This document shows, in pieces, positions 1 to 8,708 of a DNA stretch of 64,000 nt (position 1 is its first letter; each line of letters begins with the position of its first letter). Below the pieces are notes generated by a model, which did no database searches, was not told the DNA's origin, and saw only the letters and a program-made list of their open reading frames with translations. Source of the stretch: Streptomyces sp. TP-A0874. GTDB taxonomy: Bacteria > Actinomycetota > Actinomycetes > Streptomycetales > Streptomycetaceae. The position numbers were made by a program, and so were the translations under genes. The stretch is from positions 1 through 64,000 of the forward strand of contig NZ_BBZK01000012.1 of assembly GCF_001748085.1 (NCBI RefSeq). Direction: 5' to 3'.

Positions 1-113
1 TTTTGTTTTCGAGGTCGCATCAAGGGGACTAGGAGCATTCTCACCGTATGGATCCGTGCTGTCACGTTCTGAACGGTCGAGCGATCTTCCGACGCTGGTA
101 CTAGCATCGGAAA

Positions 114-635
114 ATGGACTATCAGATTCGTACGGTGGGACCGGAGGACTGGCCCGCGTTGAGGGACCTGAGACTCGCCGCCCTCCGCGACGAAGCGGCA
201 CCGATCGCATTCCTGGACACTTATGAGAACAGTGTGGCCCAGGCTGACAGCTTCTGGCGTGGCCGGGCCACCCCGATCGAGCAGGGTGGAGCTGCGACCA
301 CCCTGGCGGCTGTGGATGCGGGCGGTACATGGGTCGGCATGTTGGCGCTGTTGGACGAGACCGGTGGTGAACCGCCGGCGCAGGTCCACGTCGTCAGCGT
401 GTACGTACGGCCTGAGCAGCGCGGTACGGGGCTGGCGGAGGCGCTGCTCCGCAGGGCCGTCGACTGGACCTGGGCGAACACGGGCGCCGAGCGGATCCGC
501 CTGTGCGTGCACGAGGCCAACGTCCGTGCCCGTGCCCTCTATGGCCGTGTCGGCTTCACGCCCACCGGGGAGACCATGGTCTTCCCGCCCGCACCGAATG
601 AGGTCGAGCACGAGTTGGCGCTGGAACGCCCTTGA
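114..635 (+). CDS. GNAT family N-acetyltransferase
   Basis: A 173-aa single-domain GNAT protein that should move an acetyl group from acetyl-CoA to an amine; the substrate cannot be read from sequence. The acetyl-CoA loop is seen in VYVRPEQRGTGLAEALLRRA (about residues 98-117, R/Q-x-x-G-x-G/A type), followed by the usual family end around NVRARALYGRVGFTPTGE. The ATG lies 6 nt after a TAGCAT -10-like hexamer (102-107), so translation is probably leaderless; no Shine-Dalgarno is seen. It faces the minus-strand secretion-like locus and is not part of it. Confidence 0.9.
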   Translation: MDYQIRTVGPEDWPALRDLRLAALRDEAAPIAFLDTYENSVAQADSFWRGRATPIEQGGAATTLAAVDAGGTWVGMLALLDETGGEPPAQVHVVSVYVRPEQRGTGLAEALLRRAVDWTWANTGAERIRLCVHEANVRARALYGRVGFTPTGETMVFPPAPNEVEHELALERP

Positions 636-672
636 GTCCTGTGAGCAGCTCACCGGAGGTTCCGTGGCTGGA

Positions 673-689
673 CGGAGTCGCTGACTCCG
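673..689. terminator. Small hairpin between convergent genes
   Basis: A 7-bp stem (CGGAGTC / GACTCCG, 3-nt loop) lies in the 78-nt gap between the GNAT gene and the convergent coupling-protein-like gene. It could end transcription from both sides. There is no U-tract, as is usual in this genus. Confidence 0.4.
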
Positions 690-713
690 GGGTGAGCGGC
701 GTTCCGCTACTAA

Positions 714-2273
714 CTAACCGAGCGACTGCCGTGGCCACCGGGCACGCGCTTGCTCCTGGGAGCGTACGAGAGCCAGCGTGGGGAGCCCTTCCGTGGAGCC
801 CGCCCTGATCAGCTCCGGAAGCTGCGGCAGTGGAGCGACGGCTGCGATGTCGTCGAGGACCAGGGTGAGTGGTGGGTCGAGCCGGCCGGAGGATGACCGT
901 GCGGCCATGCGGCGGCCGTGCTCGACCACGCTGGAGATGAGTGCTGTCAGCAGGGGCATCGCACCGGCGCGGGTGCGTGGGTCCTCGATGGCTTCACCCA
1001 CCGCATAGAGCGTTCCCCCTTCTGCGATGAATGATTCCACGGCGAGCGAATCGGCCCTACGCGCCGTGCAGGCGTCGCGGATGTGAACCGAGGAGAGCGC
1101 GCTGAGCGCGCGAGCCGTCAACTCCTGGGCGGCTGCCCGGCGCTGCGGGTGGGCGGTGAGCATGCCCTCGAGCTCGCCCGCTGAACCAGCGGCGGCCCTG
1201 GGGTGGGTGCGGAGAGTGCGGACGGGTTCCTCCGGGGAGTTGCCGGAGGCCCAGCGGTGTACCTGGCGAAACGGTCGGCCGTCGATGGCCGCGGCGTGCA
1301 ACCAGCAGCGCAGCAGCGTCTCGGCGCATTCGGCGGTCATCGCGTCGAGAGCGTGCGAGGGCCGTACGGGGGCCAGGAGCGCGGTGGCGCGGGCCGCCGC
1401 GATGTCCCGTGACTCGCAGCCCGTGCTGGGCGACCAGCGGAGTCTGTCCGGGGTGTCGACCAGATGGTTCGGATCGTAGAGATGGACCGGGCCCAGTTTG
1501 GCCCGGGGGGCCCTGCTCTCCGCCCAGACCGCCGGATCAGCGGTGACGACCAGCAGGGCACCCTCGGCCTCCAGCGCCGTGCGGAGCGCCAGTTCGCGGT
1601 AGGTCTCGCGGTCGTGCCCGGTGAAGTGCAGTCCGTGGGGGCCAGGCTCCGGAGGGGTCCGGTGGAGGCCGGCCGTAGTCGTGCCCGTCGGGCTGGAGAC
1701 CGCCGCCTCCGGTGTTTTGGGGTCGTCAGACCAGTCCTCGGCCACCGGTGTCGGACTCGGTAGGGAGACCTGGGGAGGTCCCACGGGGACCCGGTGCTCG
1801 CTGGGTGCCGGCGGCGGGGACTGAACCGGCGGCGGCACGTCGGCCTGGACGGACTCGGCCGCGGCCGACCCGGCAGCTTCCTTGCGGCGTAGCCTTCGTT
1901 GAGCGCGCCATCTGCTCAGGGTGCCGAGGACGAAGATCGAGAGCACTGTGAGTACCAGGAACTGGCTGATGAAGACGCCCCAGAACAGGCCGTAGCCCGG
2001 AAGGGCGGCAGGGTCCGCGGTGGGCCAGGCGGCCGGTAGGTCGTGTGGCTCGGAGAGCAGATGGCGAATCGCCAGCGGGGTGCGAGTGAAGGCGACCCCG
2101 GAGGGGAAGGCGCCGTGGGCCAGGAGAGCGGACAGTTCCGCGGCCGTCCACACCAGCACCGTCAGCGCCAAGAGGAACCCCAGGATTCCGATGAGGAGTC
2201 CGTCTGGGATCCCGCCACCGGTGGGGCTGCTCGGCGATGGGCTGTGCGGTGTTCTTCCGCTGCTCACCGCCAT
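714..2273 (-). CDS. Type IV coupling-protein-like membrane protein (TraG/VirD4-like, degenerate)
   Basis: A 519-aa membrane protein closing the type IV-secretion-like operon. The N-terminus has two hydrophobic segments (about residues 25-50 and 95-120), then a Pro-rich cytosolic linker (about 140-210), then a TraG/VirD4-like domain. In that domain a phrase like LVVTADPAVW is kept and LTLVLDDIAAVAPLPQLPEL near residue 465 looks like a Walker B/sensor region. I see no Walker A (G-x4-GK-S/T) anywhere, so it is probably not an independent ATPase and may act as an adaptor for the neighbouring VirB4-like ATPase. The ATG begins one base after the TGA of the upstream gene, so translation is coupled. 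Membership rests on context and overall resemblance to Streptomyces proteins annotated as type IV/VI secretion. Confidence 0.7.
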   Translation of the reverse strand: MAVSSGRTPHSPSPSSPTGGGIPDGLLIGILGFLLALTVLVWTAAELSALLAHGAFPSGVAFTRTPLAIRHLLSEPHDLPAAWPTADPAALPGYGLFWGVFISQFLVLTVLSIFVLGTLSRWRAQRRLRRKEAAGSAAAESVQADVPPPVQSPPPAPSEHRVPVGPPQVSLPSPTPVAEDWSDDPKTPEAAVSSPTGTTTAGLHRTPPEPGPHGLHFTGHDRETYRELALRTALEAEGALLVVTADPAVWAESRAPRAKLGPVHLYDPNHLVDTPDRLRWSPSTGCESRDIAAARATALLAPVRPSHALDAMTAECAETLLRCWLHAAAIDGRPFRQVHRWASGNSPEEPVRTLRTHPRAAAGSAGELEGMLTAHPQRRAAAQELTARALSALSSVHIRDACTARRADSLAVESFIAEGGTLYAVGEAIEDPRTRAGAMPLLTALISSVVEHGRRMAARSSSGRLDPPLTLVLDDIAAVAPLPQLPELIRAGSTEGLPTLALVRSQEQARARWPRQSLG

Positions 2274-2274
2274 C

Positions 2275-3702
2275 TCAGGCCACCGTGGATTCCGAGGACT
2301 CGGCGGTGGCCTCCTTGGCCAGTCTCCGCTCCATCACCGCTGCCCGTTCCTCCACTTCCGCCTCCGCCGCCCGCTGGAGGGCCAGGGATTCGCTGTTGCT
2401 CGAGGACTCGGTCATGGCCCGGTCGGTGTAGACGAGAGGCCGCTCGTCCTCGGTGATCAGATGTTTGACCACCTGCACATTGCCGTTGACGTCCCATACC
2501 GCGATACCAGGAGTCAGGGTGGGGATGATCTCCACGGCCCATCTGGGCAGCCCCAGTACCTGCCCCGTGGAGCGGGCCTCGTCCGCCTTCTGCGCGTAGA
2601 TGGTGCGAGTCGAGGCCATTTTCAGGATCGCGGCGGCCTCCTTCGCCGCGGCTCCGTCCACCACGTCGGAGAGGTGGTGGACGACTGCTACGAACGACAG
2701 CCCCAGCCGTCGGCCGAACTTCAGGAGGCGTTGGAAGAGCTGCGCCACGAAGGGTGAGTTGATGATGTGCCAGGCTTCCTCGACGAGGAAGATCCGCTTC
2801 TTGCGGTCCGGCCGGATCCAGGTGTGTTCCAGCCAGACGCCGACGATCGCCATGAGGATCGGCATGGCGATCGAGTTGCGGTCGATATGGGAGAGGTCGA
2901 AGACGATCAGCGGGGCGTCGAGGTCGATTCCGACCGTCGTCGGGCCGTCGAACATCCCCCGCAGATCACCGTCGACCAGCCGGTCCAGCACCAGAGCCAC
3001 GTCCAGGCCCCACGCCCGTACGTCGTCCAGGTCGACGTTCATTGATTCCGCGGACTCCGGCTCCGGGTGGCGGAGTTGCTCGACGATGTCGGTGAGGATG
3101 GGCTGCCGGTCGGTGATCGTCTCGTTCACATAGGCGTGCGCCACCTTCAGCGCGAACCCGGAGCGCTCGTCGAGGCCGTGCCCCAGCGCCACCTCGATGA
3201 TCGTGCGGAGCAGCGCCAACTGACCGGTGGTGGTGATCGCGGGGTCGAGCGGATTGAGCCGGACGTTCCCGTCGAGGGCGGCCATCGGGTCGAGCCGGAT
3301 CGGGGTGATCCCCAACTCCTGGGCGATGAGGTTCCACTCGCCGACCCCGTCCTCGCCCTGTGCGTCCAGGACCACCACCTGCCGGTCCCGGAACCGCAGC
3401 TGCCGCAGCACGTAGGTCTTCTCCAGCGCGGACTTGCCGTTGCCGGACTCGCCCAGCACCAGCCAGTGCGGGGCCGGCAGTTGCTGCCCGTAGAGCTGGA
3501 AGGGGTCGTAGATGTACCCCTTGCCCGAGTAGACCTCCCGCCCGATGATCACGCCGGAGTCGCCGAGCCCCGGAGCGGCCGTCGGCAGGTAAACGGCCTG
3601 GGCCTGCCCTGTCGACGTCCGGACGGGAAGTCTGGTCGTCTCCACCTTCCCGAACAGGAAGCTGGTGAATGCCTCGGTGAGGGCGGAGAGCGGATCGAGC
3701 AT
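2275..3702 (-). CDS. VirB4-like conjugation/secretion ATPase
   Basis: A 475-aa P-loop ATPase. Walker A is VLGESGNGKSALEKT (about residues 85-99), and Walker B is the hydrophobic strand ending in EE (KKRIFLVEEAWHI, about residue 320), typical of VirB4/TraC motors. The tail is charged and probably coiled coil (about 440-475). The protein is shorter than VirB4 because the N-terminal VirB4 part appears to be carried by the adjacent SCO6880-family protein. The ATG at 3702 is chosen because AGGAGG lies 10 nt upstream; longer readings run into the upstream gene. It sits between the SCO6880-like and coupling-like genes and should energise the apparatus at the inner face of the membrane. Confidence 0.85.
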   Translation of the reverse strand: MLDPLSALTEAFTSFLFGKVETTRLPVRTSTGQAQAVYLPTAAPGLGDSGVIIGREVYSGKGYIYDPFQLYGQQLPAPHWLVLGESGNGKSALEKTYVLRQLRFRDRQVVVLDAQGEDGVGEWNLIAQELGITPIRLDPMAALDGNVRLNPLDPAITTTGQLALLRTIIEVALGHGLDERSGFALKVAHAYVNETITDRQPILTDIVEQLRHPEPESAESMNVDLDDVRAWGLDVALVLDRLVDGDLRGMFDGPTTVGIDLDAPLIVFDLSHIDRNSIAMPILMAIVGVWLEHTWIRPDRKKRIFLVEEAWHIINSPFVAQLFQRLLKFGRRLGLSFVAVVHHLSDVVDGAAAKEAAAILKMASTRTIYAQKADEARSTGQVLGLPRWAVEIIPTLTPGIAVWDVNGNVQVVKHLITEDERPLVYTDRAMTESSSNSESLALQRAAEAEVEERAAVMERRLAKEATAESSESTVA

Positions 3703-3716
3703 GACGGCGATGCCTC

Positions 3717-5276
3717 CTAGCGGCGGATGCCGGTCGCGAACGGCAGGGTGTTCACGAAGGCCCGGTGGTGCTCCCGGTCGCACCACTCCAGCTTGAGATA
3801 GGACTTGCCGGCCGAGGCGCGAATTGTCCGCTTGTCCCGGGCCAGCGCCTCGGGCGAACGAGAGGAGACGGTGATGTAGCCGACCAGGTTCACCCCCGCC
3901 GCGCCGCTGGCCAGGTCTTCGCCCCGCTGGTCCAACCGGTTGTGAGCGGCGATGTCCCGGGGGTCGACGGTCCGGTTCATCTTGGAGGCCCGGCTGGCTT
4001 CCGCTTCGTCGTTCGTCTTCTCCGTCAGCATGCGTTCGATGGCCACCTCGGTGGGTTCCAGGTCCATGCAGACGGCCACCGTGCGGATCACGTCCGGGGT
4101 GTGGACGAGCAGCGGTGCCAGGAAGTTCACGCCGACCGGTGTCATCGGCCACTCCTTCACCCAGGCCGTCGCATGGCACCAGGGCTCCCGCGTGGCGGAC
4201 TCCCTGGTCTTCGCCTGCAGGAAGGTCGGTTCCGTCGCGTCCAGCTCAGCGGGCCAGGCGTTCCGCCTGGTCATCGCCTGGATGTGGTCGATGGGGTGGT
4301 CCGGGTCGTACATCGCGTGGATCAGCGAGGCGAGACGGCTCTGCCCCAGCGGCTGACGGACCCGGATATCCGCCTCGGTCAGGCGGGCGCAGATGTCCGT
4401 GAGCTCCCTCGCCATGACGACCGCCAGGCCCGCGTCCTTGTCGAGTCTGTTGCTGCCGCGCGCACCGCTCTTACGGGAGGCACGCGCTATCGCCTGGGCC
4501 TCGGCGGCGAGGTCACGGGTGTAGTGCATACAGGCGACCAGGTAGGCGCGGTGCTGCTCGGAAGAGGTCGACACCATCGACTGGAGCTGGTTGTAGGAGT
4601 TCTGCAGCCACTGCGGGGAGTTCGGGTCACCGCGCCGATCCACGTCCTTCGCGTGCGCGTCGGGGTCGGCCGGGAGCGTGCGTGCCAGCATCTGGAGGCG
4701 GGTGACGAAGCCGTCGCCGTTGGCCACATGCTTGAGCAGCGTTCCGAATCGGTCGACCAGGGCCTCCTGGTCCTCGCTGTCCCGTAGCCCGACGCCGGGC
4801 CCCTCGATCTCGATGGCGGCCGTCACCGTGCGGCGGTCGGCGTGCAGCAGCACCGCGATCTCGTCCGGGCCGAAGGGCGCGGCCAACCAGTTGATCCGAC
4901 CGACGCCCGGGGGCGGACCGACCTCCACCTCACGCCCGTCCAGCCCCACACCCGCCTCCGCCACCCCGGAGCGGTAGACGGCTCCGCGGCGGACGATGCG
5001 CCGATAGGAGCGGTTGATCTCGAACCACCTGTAGAAAGTCCGCTGCTTGTAGGGAACGTAGACGGCGGCCAGCGCCAGCAGGGGGAAACCCGTGAGAGCC
5101 GCGATGCGGAGCGGCAACGCCGGGATGAGCAGACCGCCCATCATGCCGAGGAAGGCGCCGACGATGATCAGAGCGATCTCGCCGGTCTCCCGGTTCTTGC
5201 CGATGATCGCGTTCGGTCGGGCCCGGCCGATGAGGTACGTGCGTCGGGGCGCGACCGACTGGGTGTGGACCGTCAA
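3717..5276 (-). CDS. SCO6880-family protein (PrgI/VirB3-VirB4 N-terminal-like)
   Basis: A 519-aa protein with a short basic N-terminus and two adjacent membrane segments (about residues 33-75), the arrangement of PrgI/VirB3 proteins. A long soluble part follows that resembles the N-terminal region of VirB4 ATPases and has no P-loop. The start is TTG at 5276: it overlaps the upstream TGA as TTGA, has AGGAGG at a normal distance, and no ATG lies nearby in frame. With the next gene it looks like a VirB4 split into membrane/N-terminal and motor halves. Family known from actinobacterial conjugation-like loci; function here is inferred. Confidence 0.8.
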   Translation of the reverse strand: MTVHTQSVAPRRTYLIGRARPNAIIGKNRETGEIALIIVGAFLGMMGGLLIPALPLRIAALTGFPLLALAAVYVPYKQRTFYRWFEINRSYRRIVRRGAVYRSGVAEAGVGLDGREVEVGPPPGVGRINWLAAPFGPDEIAVLLHADRRTVTAAIEIEGPGVGLRDSEDQEALVDRFGTLLKHVANGDGFVTRLQMLARTLPADPDAHAKDVDRRGDPNSPQWLQNSYNQLQSMVSTSSEQHRAYLVACMHYTRDLAAEAQAIARASRKSGARGSNRLDKDAGLAVVMARELTDICARLTEADIRVRQPLGQSRLASLIHAMYDPDHPIDHIQAMTRRNAWPAELDATEPTFLQAKTRESATREPWCHATAWVKEWPMTPVGVNFLAPLLVHTPDVIRTVAVCMDLEPTEVAIERMLTEKTNDEAEASRASKMNRTVDPRDIAAHNRLDQRGEDLASGAAGVNLVGYITVSSRSPEALARDKRTIRASAGKSYLKLEWCDREHHRAFVNTLPFATGIRR

Positions 5277-6562
5277 CGCCGCTCACCTCCTGAGGATTTG
5301 CTGGTGCTGGTGCCGGATCCGCCCCGGTCATGGGTGCGGGGGGCCGGCGGCGCGGACCTGGAACCGCCCGTGTCGCCCGGGCGGGAGCTGTGCGCGGCCA
5401 CGCCGCCGGAGACGGCCCCGGTGGACTGCGGGGGCGGTTGCGGAGCGGAACCGCTGCCCCGGCTGCTGTGGGTCTTGATGCCCTGTTTGACGAGAGCGGC
5501 GGGGGAGGAGATGACGGCAGCGGCCTGGCTGCCGTCGGTGGCGTTCTTGCGGCCCCTGTGGGCGGAGGCCATCTCGTCGCCGAAGCCGGGTACGAACTTG
5601 TAGATGACGGCGCTGGCGAAGATCGCCAGCAGGATGATGGCGAGGCCCGAGACGACGGCGGACAGGGCGTTCGGTCCGTCGTCCGAGGTGCTGAGCGCTC
5701 CGGCGAGCCCCAGCACCACCACGATGACCGGTTTCACGAGGATGACCGCGATCATGATGCCCGCCCAGCGCCGGACGTGGCCCCACATGTTCTTGTCCAC
5801 CAGTCCGGCGTAGACGGCGGTGCCGAGCAGCGCGCCGACGTAGAGCAGAGCCGCCCGGATCACGAGTTCCAGCCACAGCACCCCCGCGGCCAGCACGGTG
5901 ACGAGGCTGACGACGATCAGCATGATGGGGCCGCCGCCGATGTCCTCGCCCTTCCTCAGCGCGTCCATGAACGTGCCGAAGAAGACATCGGTGTTCGACG
6001 AGGTACCGGCGGCCACGACATCGGTGACGGCGTCCGTCGCCGAGACGACCGTGTACAGGATGAGCGGGGTGAAGGCCGAGGCGAGGACGGTCAGCCAGAG
6101 GAAACCGATGGCTTCGGAGATCGCCTCGGTGAGGGGGACGCCCCGCACGGCCCGTTTGGCGACGGCGAGCAGCCAGAGGACGAGGGTGAGGACGGAGGAG
6201 GCGGCGAAGACGACGGCGTACTGGCGGAGGAAAGCGGTGTTGGTGAAGTCCACCTGTGCGGTCTCCGTGACCGCCTTGGAAAGTTTTCCGACGATCCATG
6301 CTGCTGCTTCGGCACAGCCCTTGGCGAGGGAGGAGAGGGGGTCGAGGGGGTTGTCGGAAAGTCCTTGCCGGGTGGGGGAGCCGTCTCCGCGTTCGCAGTA
6401 GTCCCTGGCTGGACCATGAATCAGGTCACAGGGTTCATTACTCCCTGATGGTGTCGGGGATGGCTCTGCGAAGGCACGGCTGGCGAGGAGGACACTGGCT
6501 ACCTGCACCGTGGCCAGTGCAGATGTTATGGAGAGAGCACGTTTGCCGTGGCTAGCGGGCAT
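5273..6562 (-). CDS. TrbL/VirB6-like polytopic membrane protein
   Basis: A 429-aa protein with a signal-peptide-like N-terminus (Lys/Arg then hydrophobic, Ala-x-Ala near residue 32). An extracytoplasmic Cys/Pro-containing stretch follows, then about six to seven membrane helices (about residues 110-345) and a disordered Ser/Gly/Pro-rich cytosolic tail. This is the pattern of TrbL/VirB6, the channel component of type IV systems. The ATG at 6562 is preferred over an in-frame ATG at 6577 because GGAGGG sits 7 nt before it. It overlaps the upstream stop by 11 nt and its own stop overlaps the next start, so the genes form one translational chain. Confidence 0.75.
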   Translation of the reverse strand: MPASHGKRALSITSALATVQVASVLLASRAFAEPSPTPSGSNEPCDLIHGPARDYCERGDGSPTRQGLSDNPLDPLSSLAKGCAEAAAWIVGKLSKAVTETAQVDFTNTAFLRQYAVVFAASSVLTLVLWLLAVAKRAVRGVPLTEAISEAIGFLWLTVLASAFTPLILYTVVSATDAVTDVVAAGTSSNTDVFFGTFMDALRKGEDIGGGPIMLIVVSLVTVLAAGVLWLELVIRAALLYVGALLGTAVYAGLVDKNMWGHVRRWAGIMIAVILVKPVIVVVLGLAGALSTSDDGPNALSAVVSGLAIILLAIFASAVIYKFVPGFGDEMASAHRGRKNATDGSQAAAVISSPAALVKQGIKTHSSRGSGSAPQPPPQSTGAVSGGVAAHSSRPGDTGGSRSAPPAPRTHDRGGSGTSTSKSSGGERR

Positions 6563-7400
6563 AAGTGAACCCTCCATAGTTTTCTACCGCCTCCGAAATA
6601 TCCTTGGCACTGGAAGCCGTTGTGTCGCTGCGTACCGGGGCTGGGCCACTCTTCTGAGAATGTGACTCAATTCTCCAGTCATTTTCGGACCATTTGAGGG
6701 TAATGGTGATAGTAAACCAGTCGTCTGCGACTGGTTTCGTCGAGCCTTCACCAGCCAGGCCGAACAAGCTGGTTGACCACACCTCGACGGTCGCAGTTTC
6801 CTGCCCGTAATCCGCTATCTTGGTCCCGACAGGAATTGTTCGGCTGATGAAAGTCATACCGTCAGGTGCGGAGCCGTCAGCGTTTAGGCCGATGCTTTCT
6901 TTGAACGACCTGTTGTAAGCCTTGTCCAGACCGCGCTGCATGTCGTCCCGTGCCGAGGATGTCGTGAGTGCCGCTATGGCTCGGTGACGCTTCTCCTCAT
7001 CGAACATCAGGTCGGAGCCCAGAACCACCGCGTAGTTGGCCGCCGCGCTCTGCGCGCCCTGCTCCGTCTTGGGGAAGCCGGACGGGATGCCGGCGTTGGA
7101 GCCCGTCACCGGGTCTTCGCCGGTTGGGGCGGTCGGTTGGGGGCCGTTGGCGGAGCCGCCGCTGGAGCCGGAGTCCGACTGGTCCTGGCCGCTGCGGTTG
7201 GCGAACGCGATGGCCGCGATCAGCAGGACCACCACGCTCACGACCGTGAGCAGGCTCCTGGGCGAGCGGTTGGCGCGCTTGGCGCCGCCGTAGACATCGC
7301 CGGTCTCCGGGAGTCTGGTGCGGGTGCCGTGGCCGTCGTCGCCGGAGTGTCCGTCGGAGTAGTCGTCGTAGCCGCTGTAGTCCTCGCCGCTCTGAGTCAT
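6552..7400 (-). CDS. Bitopic membrane protein, VirB8-like position
   Basis: A 282-aa protein with an acidic Tyr/Asp/Ser-rich cytosolic N-terminus (about 1-45), one membrane helix (LLTVVSVVVLLIAAIAFA, about 50-67), a Gly/Ser/Pro linker, and an extracytoplasmic domain of about 170 residues with alternating strands. VirB8/TcpC proteins have this topology, and its place before the TrbL-like gene fits. No sequence motif proves it. The ATG at 7400 is preferred over a GTG at 7409, because GAGGGG is well spaced only for the ATG. Confidence 0.65.
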   Translation of the reverse strand: MTQSGEDYSGYDDYSDGHSGDDGHGTRTRLPETGDVYGGAKRANRSPRSLLTVVSVVVLLIAAIAFANRSGQDQSDSGSSGGSANGPQPTAPTGEDPVTGSNAGIPSGFPKTEQGAQSAAANYAVVLGSDLMFDEEKRHRAIAALTTSSARDDMQRGLDKAYNRSFKESIGLNADGSAPDGMTFISRTIPVGTKIADYGQETATVEVWSTSLFGLAGEGSTKPVADDWFTITITLKWSENDWRIESHSQKSGPAPVRSDTTASSAKDISEAVENYGGFTYAR

Positions 7401-7794
7401 GTCGCCCACGTCCCCTCGTGCCCGGCAGCCGTTCTGGCCTCGCCGTGTGCACAGTCTTCACAGCCGTAGTACGACGGTAGCGCTGGTTGCCGCGCGGGCG
7501 CGGTGTGATGACATGACATCGGAAAGTTGCAACCTCAGCCGGTGGGGCGACGGACGGTGTCATGGCCGGGTGCGGACCGCTCCTCGGGCGTGACGGAGAC
7601 GCGGTCGCGGTGGCCGATCGGTTGGGGTGGGCGTCGGGTGTGGGCTGTCGTCCGGATCGCCTTGGCGTCGCGTGCCCCGGCAGGCCGGGGCACGCCGGTA
7701 GGCCCTGCGGGCTCCGCCACGAGGACGTTCCGGCCCGTGCCGTTGGCCGTGCCGGGTCGCGCCCTCTGCCTCGGGGGGATCCGAACGGCAGCCC
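7401..7794. other. 394-bp gap inside the secretion-like operon
   Basis: No open frame here has convincing codon bias or a start with a ribosome site; the short minus frame at 7535-7720 is Arg/Pro-rich and looks like chance. The only clear element is the perfect hairpin at 7670-7695. The gap separates the pilin-like gene from the rest of the operon and probably holds a partial terminator plus a second promoter. Confidence 0.6.
7670..7695 (-). terminator. Perfect 11-bp hairpin after the pilin-like gene
   Basis: Arms GCGTGCCCCGG and CCGGGGCACGC enclose a 4-nt loop (CAGG), about 100 nt downstream of the small membrane gene on the minus strand. It may terminate, or reduce transcription so that the small subunit is made in excess over the downstream genes. 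Confidence 0.65.
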
Positions 7795-8103
7795 CTAGAC
7801 GGCCATGCCGTAGACGATGGTGAACAGGGTTCCGAGTGACCCGATGATGAAGACACCGGTCAGTCCCGCGATGATCAGGCCCTTGCCCTGCTCGGCGCTG
7901 AAGGTGTCACGCAGGGCCGTGGCGCCGATCCGTTGTTTGGCCGCCCCCCAGATCGCGATCCCGAGGCAGAGCAGGATGGCTACCGCCATCACGACTTCGA
8001 TCATGATCCGGGCCTCTTGGCCCAGAGTGCCGAACGGCCCCCAGTCCGGGGCGATGCCGCCGATGATCGTGGTGATGTCGCCTTTCTCGGCCGCCAGGTA
8101 CAT
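7795..8103 (-). CDS. Small two-helix membrane protein, pilin-like (VirB2/TrbC-like)
   Basis: A 102-aa protein with two hydrophobic helices (about residues 34-55 and 75-98) joined by a basic loop, the size and topology of VirB2/TrbC-type subunits. There is no cleavable signal. It is first in the minus-strand secretion-like cluster and is followed by a strong hairpin, an arrangement often seen for abundant structural subunits. The ATG at 8103 has GGTGAG just upstream. The pilin assignment is inference from size, topology and context. Confidence 0.65.
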   Translation of the reverse strand: MYLAAEKGDITTIIGGIAPDWGPFGTLGQEARIMIEVVMAVAILLCLGIAIWGAAKQRIGATALRDTFSAEQGKGLIIAGLTGVFIIGSLGTLFTIVYGMAV

Positions 8104-8708
8104 GTGGAACTCACCGCCCCCTGTGGGTAGTTGCCTGCCCCGGTGCCGTATGACACGGGGCAGGGTCCATCTTCGCTCAAGTTGCCGCCTGGTCCTGTCG
8201 ACTTGACGGCATTTCTCGGTGGATCCGGTGTGGATCTCGGGTTGGCTCGCGCCTGCGAGGCGGCGAGGAGGCTTCTGAGGTCCGAATGATTACTCTGTGT
8301 ATCACGCTCCGTGACCAAGGGCAATGGTCGGTCCGCGCCTCGGACCTCCGCCGCGCTGCGGGAGGAATGCCGGAGCCTGCAATGGGTCCGCCAGCTCGGG
8401 CCGCCCGGCTCCGTCGGCCCCGCAGGGTGGCCGTGGTGCCCTTGGGTCGGTCTTTCCGGCAGCGGAGCTAACGGCCTGTGATGTTGGGCGCACTTCCGGG
8501 CTTCCTCCGCCTGCGGTCGTGGTTCAGTCGCTATTGATGGCCTGTCGGGCGCTCCGAGTCGTTCGGTGGTACCGCCGCTGGCCGGCGCCTCCGCCCGGCG
8601 CACGGTGGCACGTTGGGTCGGCGCCGTGCGCCCGTCGCGGAAGGGCCGCGTGCGCTGTACCGTCCGAAGGAGCGCTGGGCGGCCGGGGAGTTGGGGGAAG
8701 GAAGCGGG
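8104..8708. other. 605-bp divergent intergenic region
   Basis: This lies between the minus-strand secretion-like operon and the plus-strand wall hydrolase and should hold both promoters. A 9-bp stem (8134-8164) stands about 30 nt before the start of the pilin-like gene. I see no recognisable riboswitch; in particular no c-di-AMP (ydaO) motif, although such elements often precede NlpC/P60 genes in this genus. Confidence 0.6.
8134..8164. promoter_or_regulatory. Stem-loop in the leader of the secretion-like operon
   Basis: CCTGCCCCG (8134-8142) pairs perfectly with CGGGGCAGG (8156-8164) across a 13-nt loop. It would sit in the 5' leader of the pilin-like gene or overlap its promoter, so it may be an attenuator or an operator. 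Evidence is the dyad alone. Confidence 0.4.

Noticed and set aside
3703..4179. N-terminal extension of the VirB4-like gene
   Set aside because: It would overlap the SCO6880-family gene by more than 450 nt; an ATG with AGGAGG at 3702 fits better.
7535..7720. Small minus-strand ORF in the secretion-like operon gap
   Set aside because: No ribosome site, Arg/Pro-rich product, and it contains the terminator-like hairpin.
8104..8708. c-di-AMP (ydaO) riboswitch before the NlpC/P60 gene
   Set aside because: None of the conserved sequence blocks could be found; only simple hairpins.
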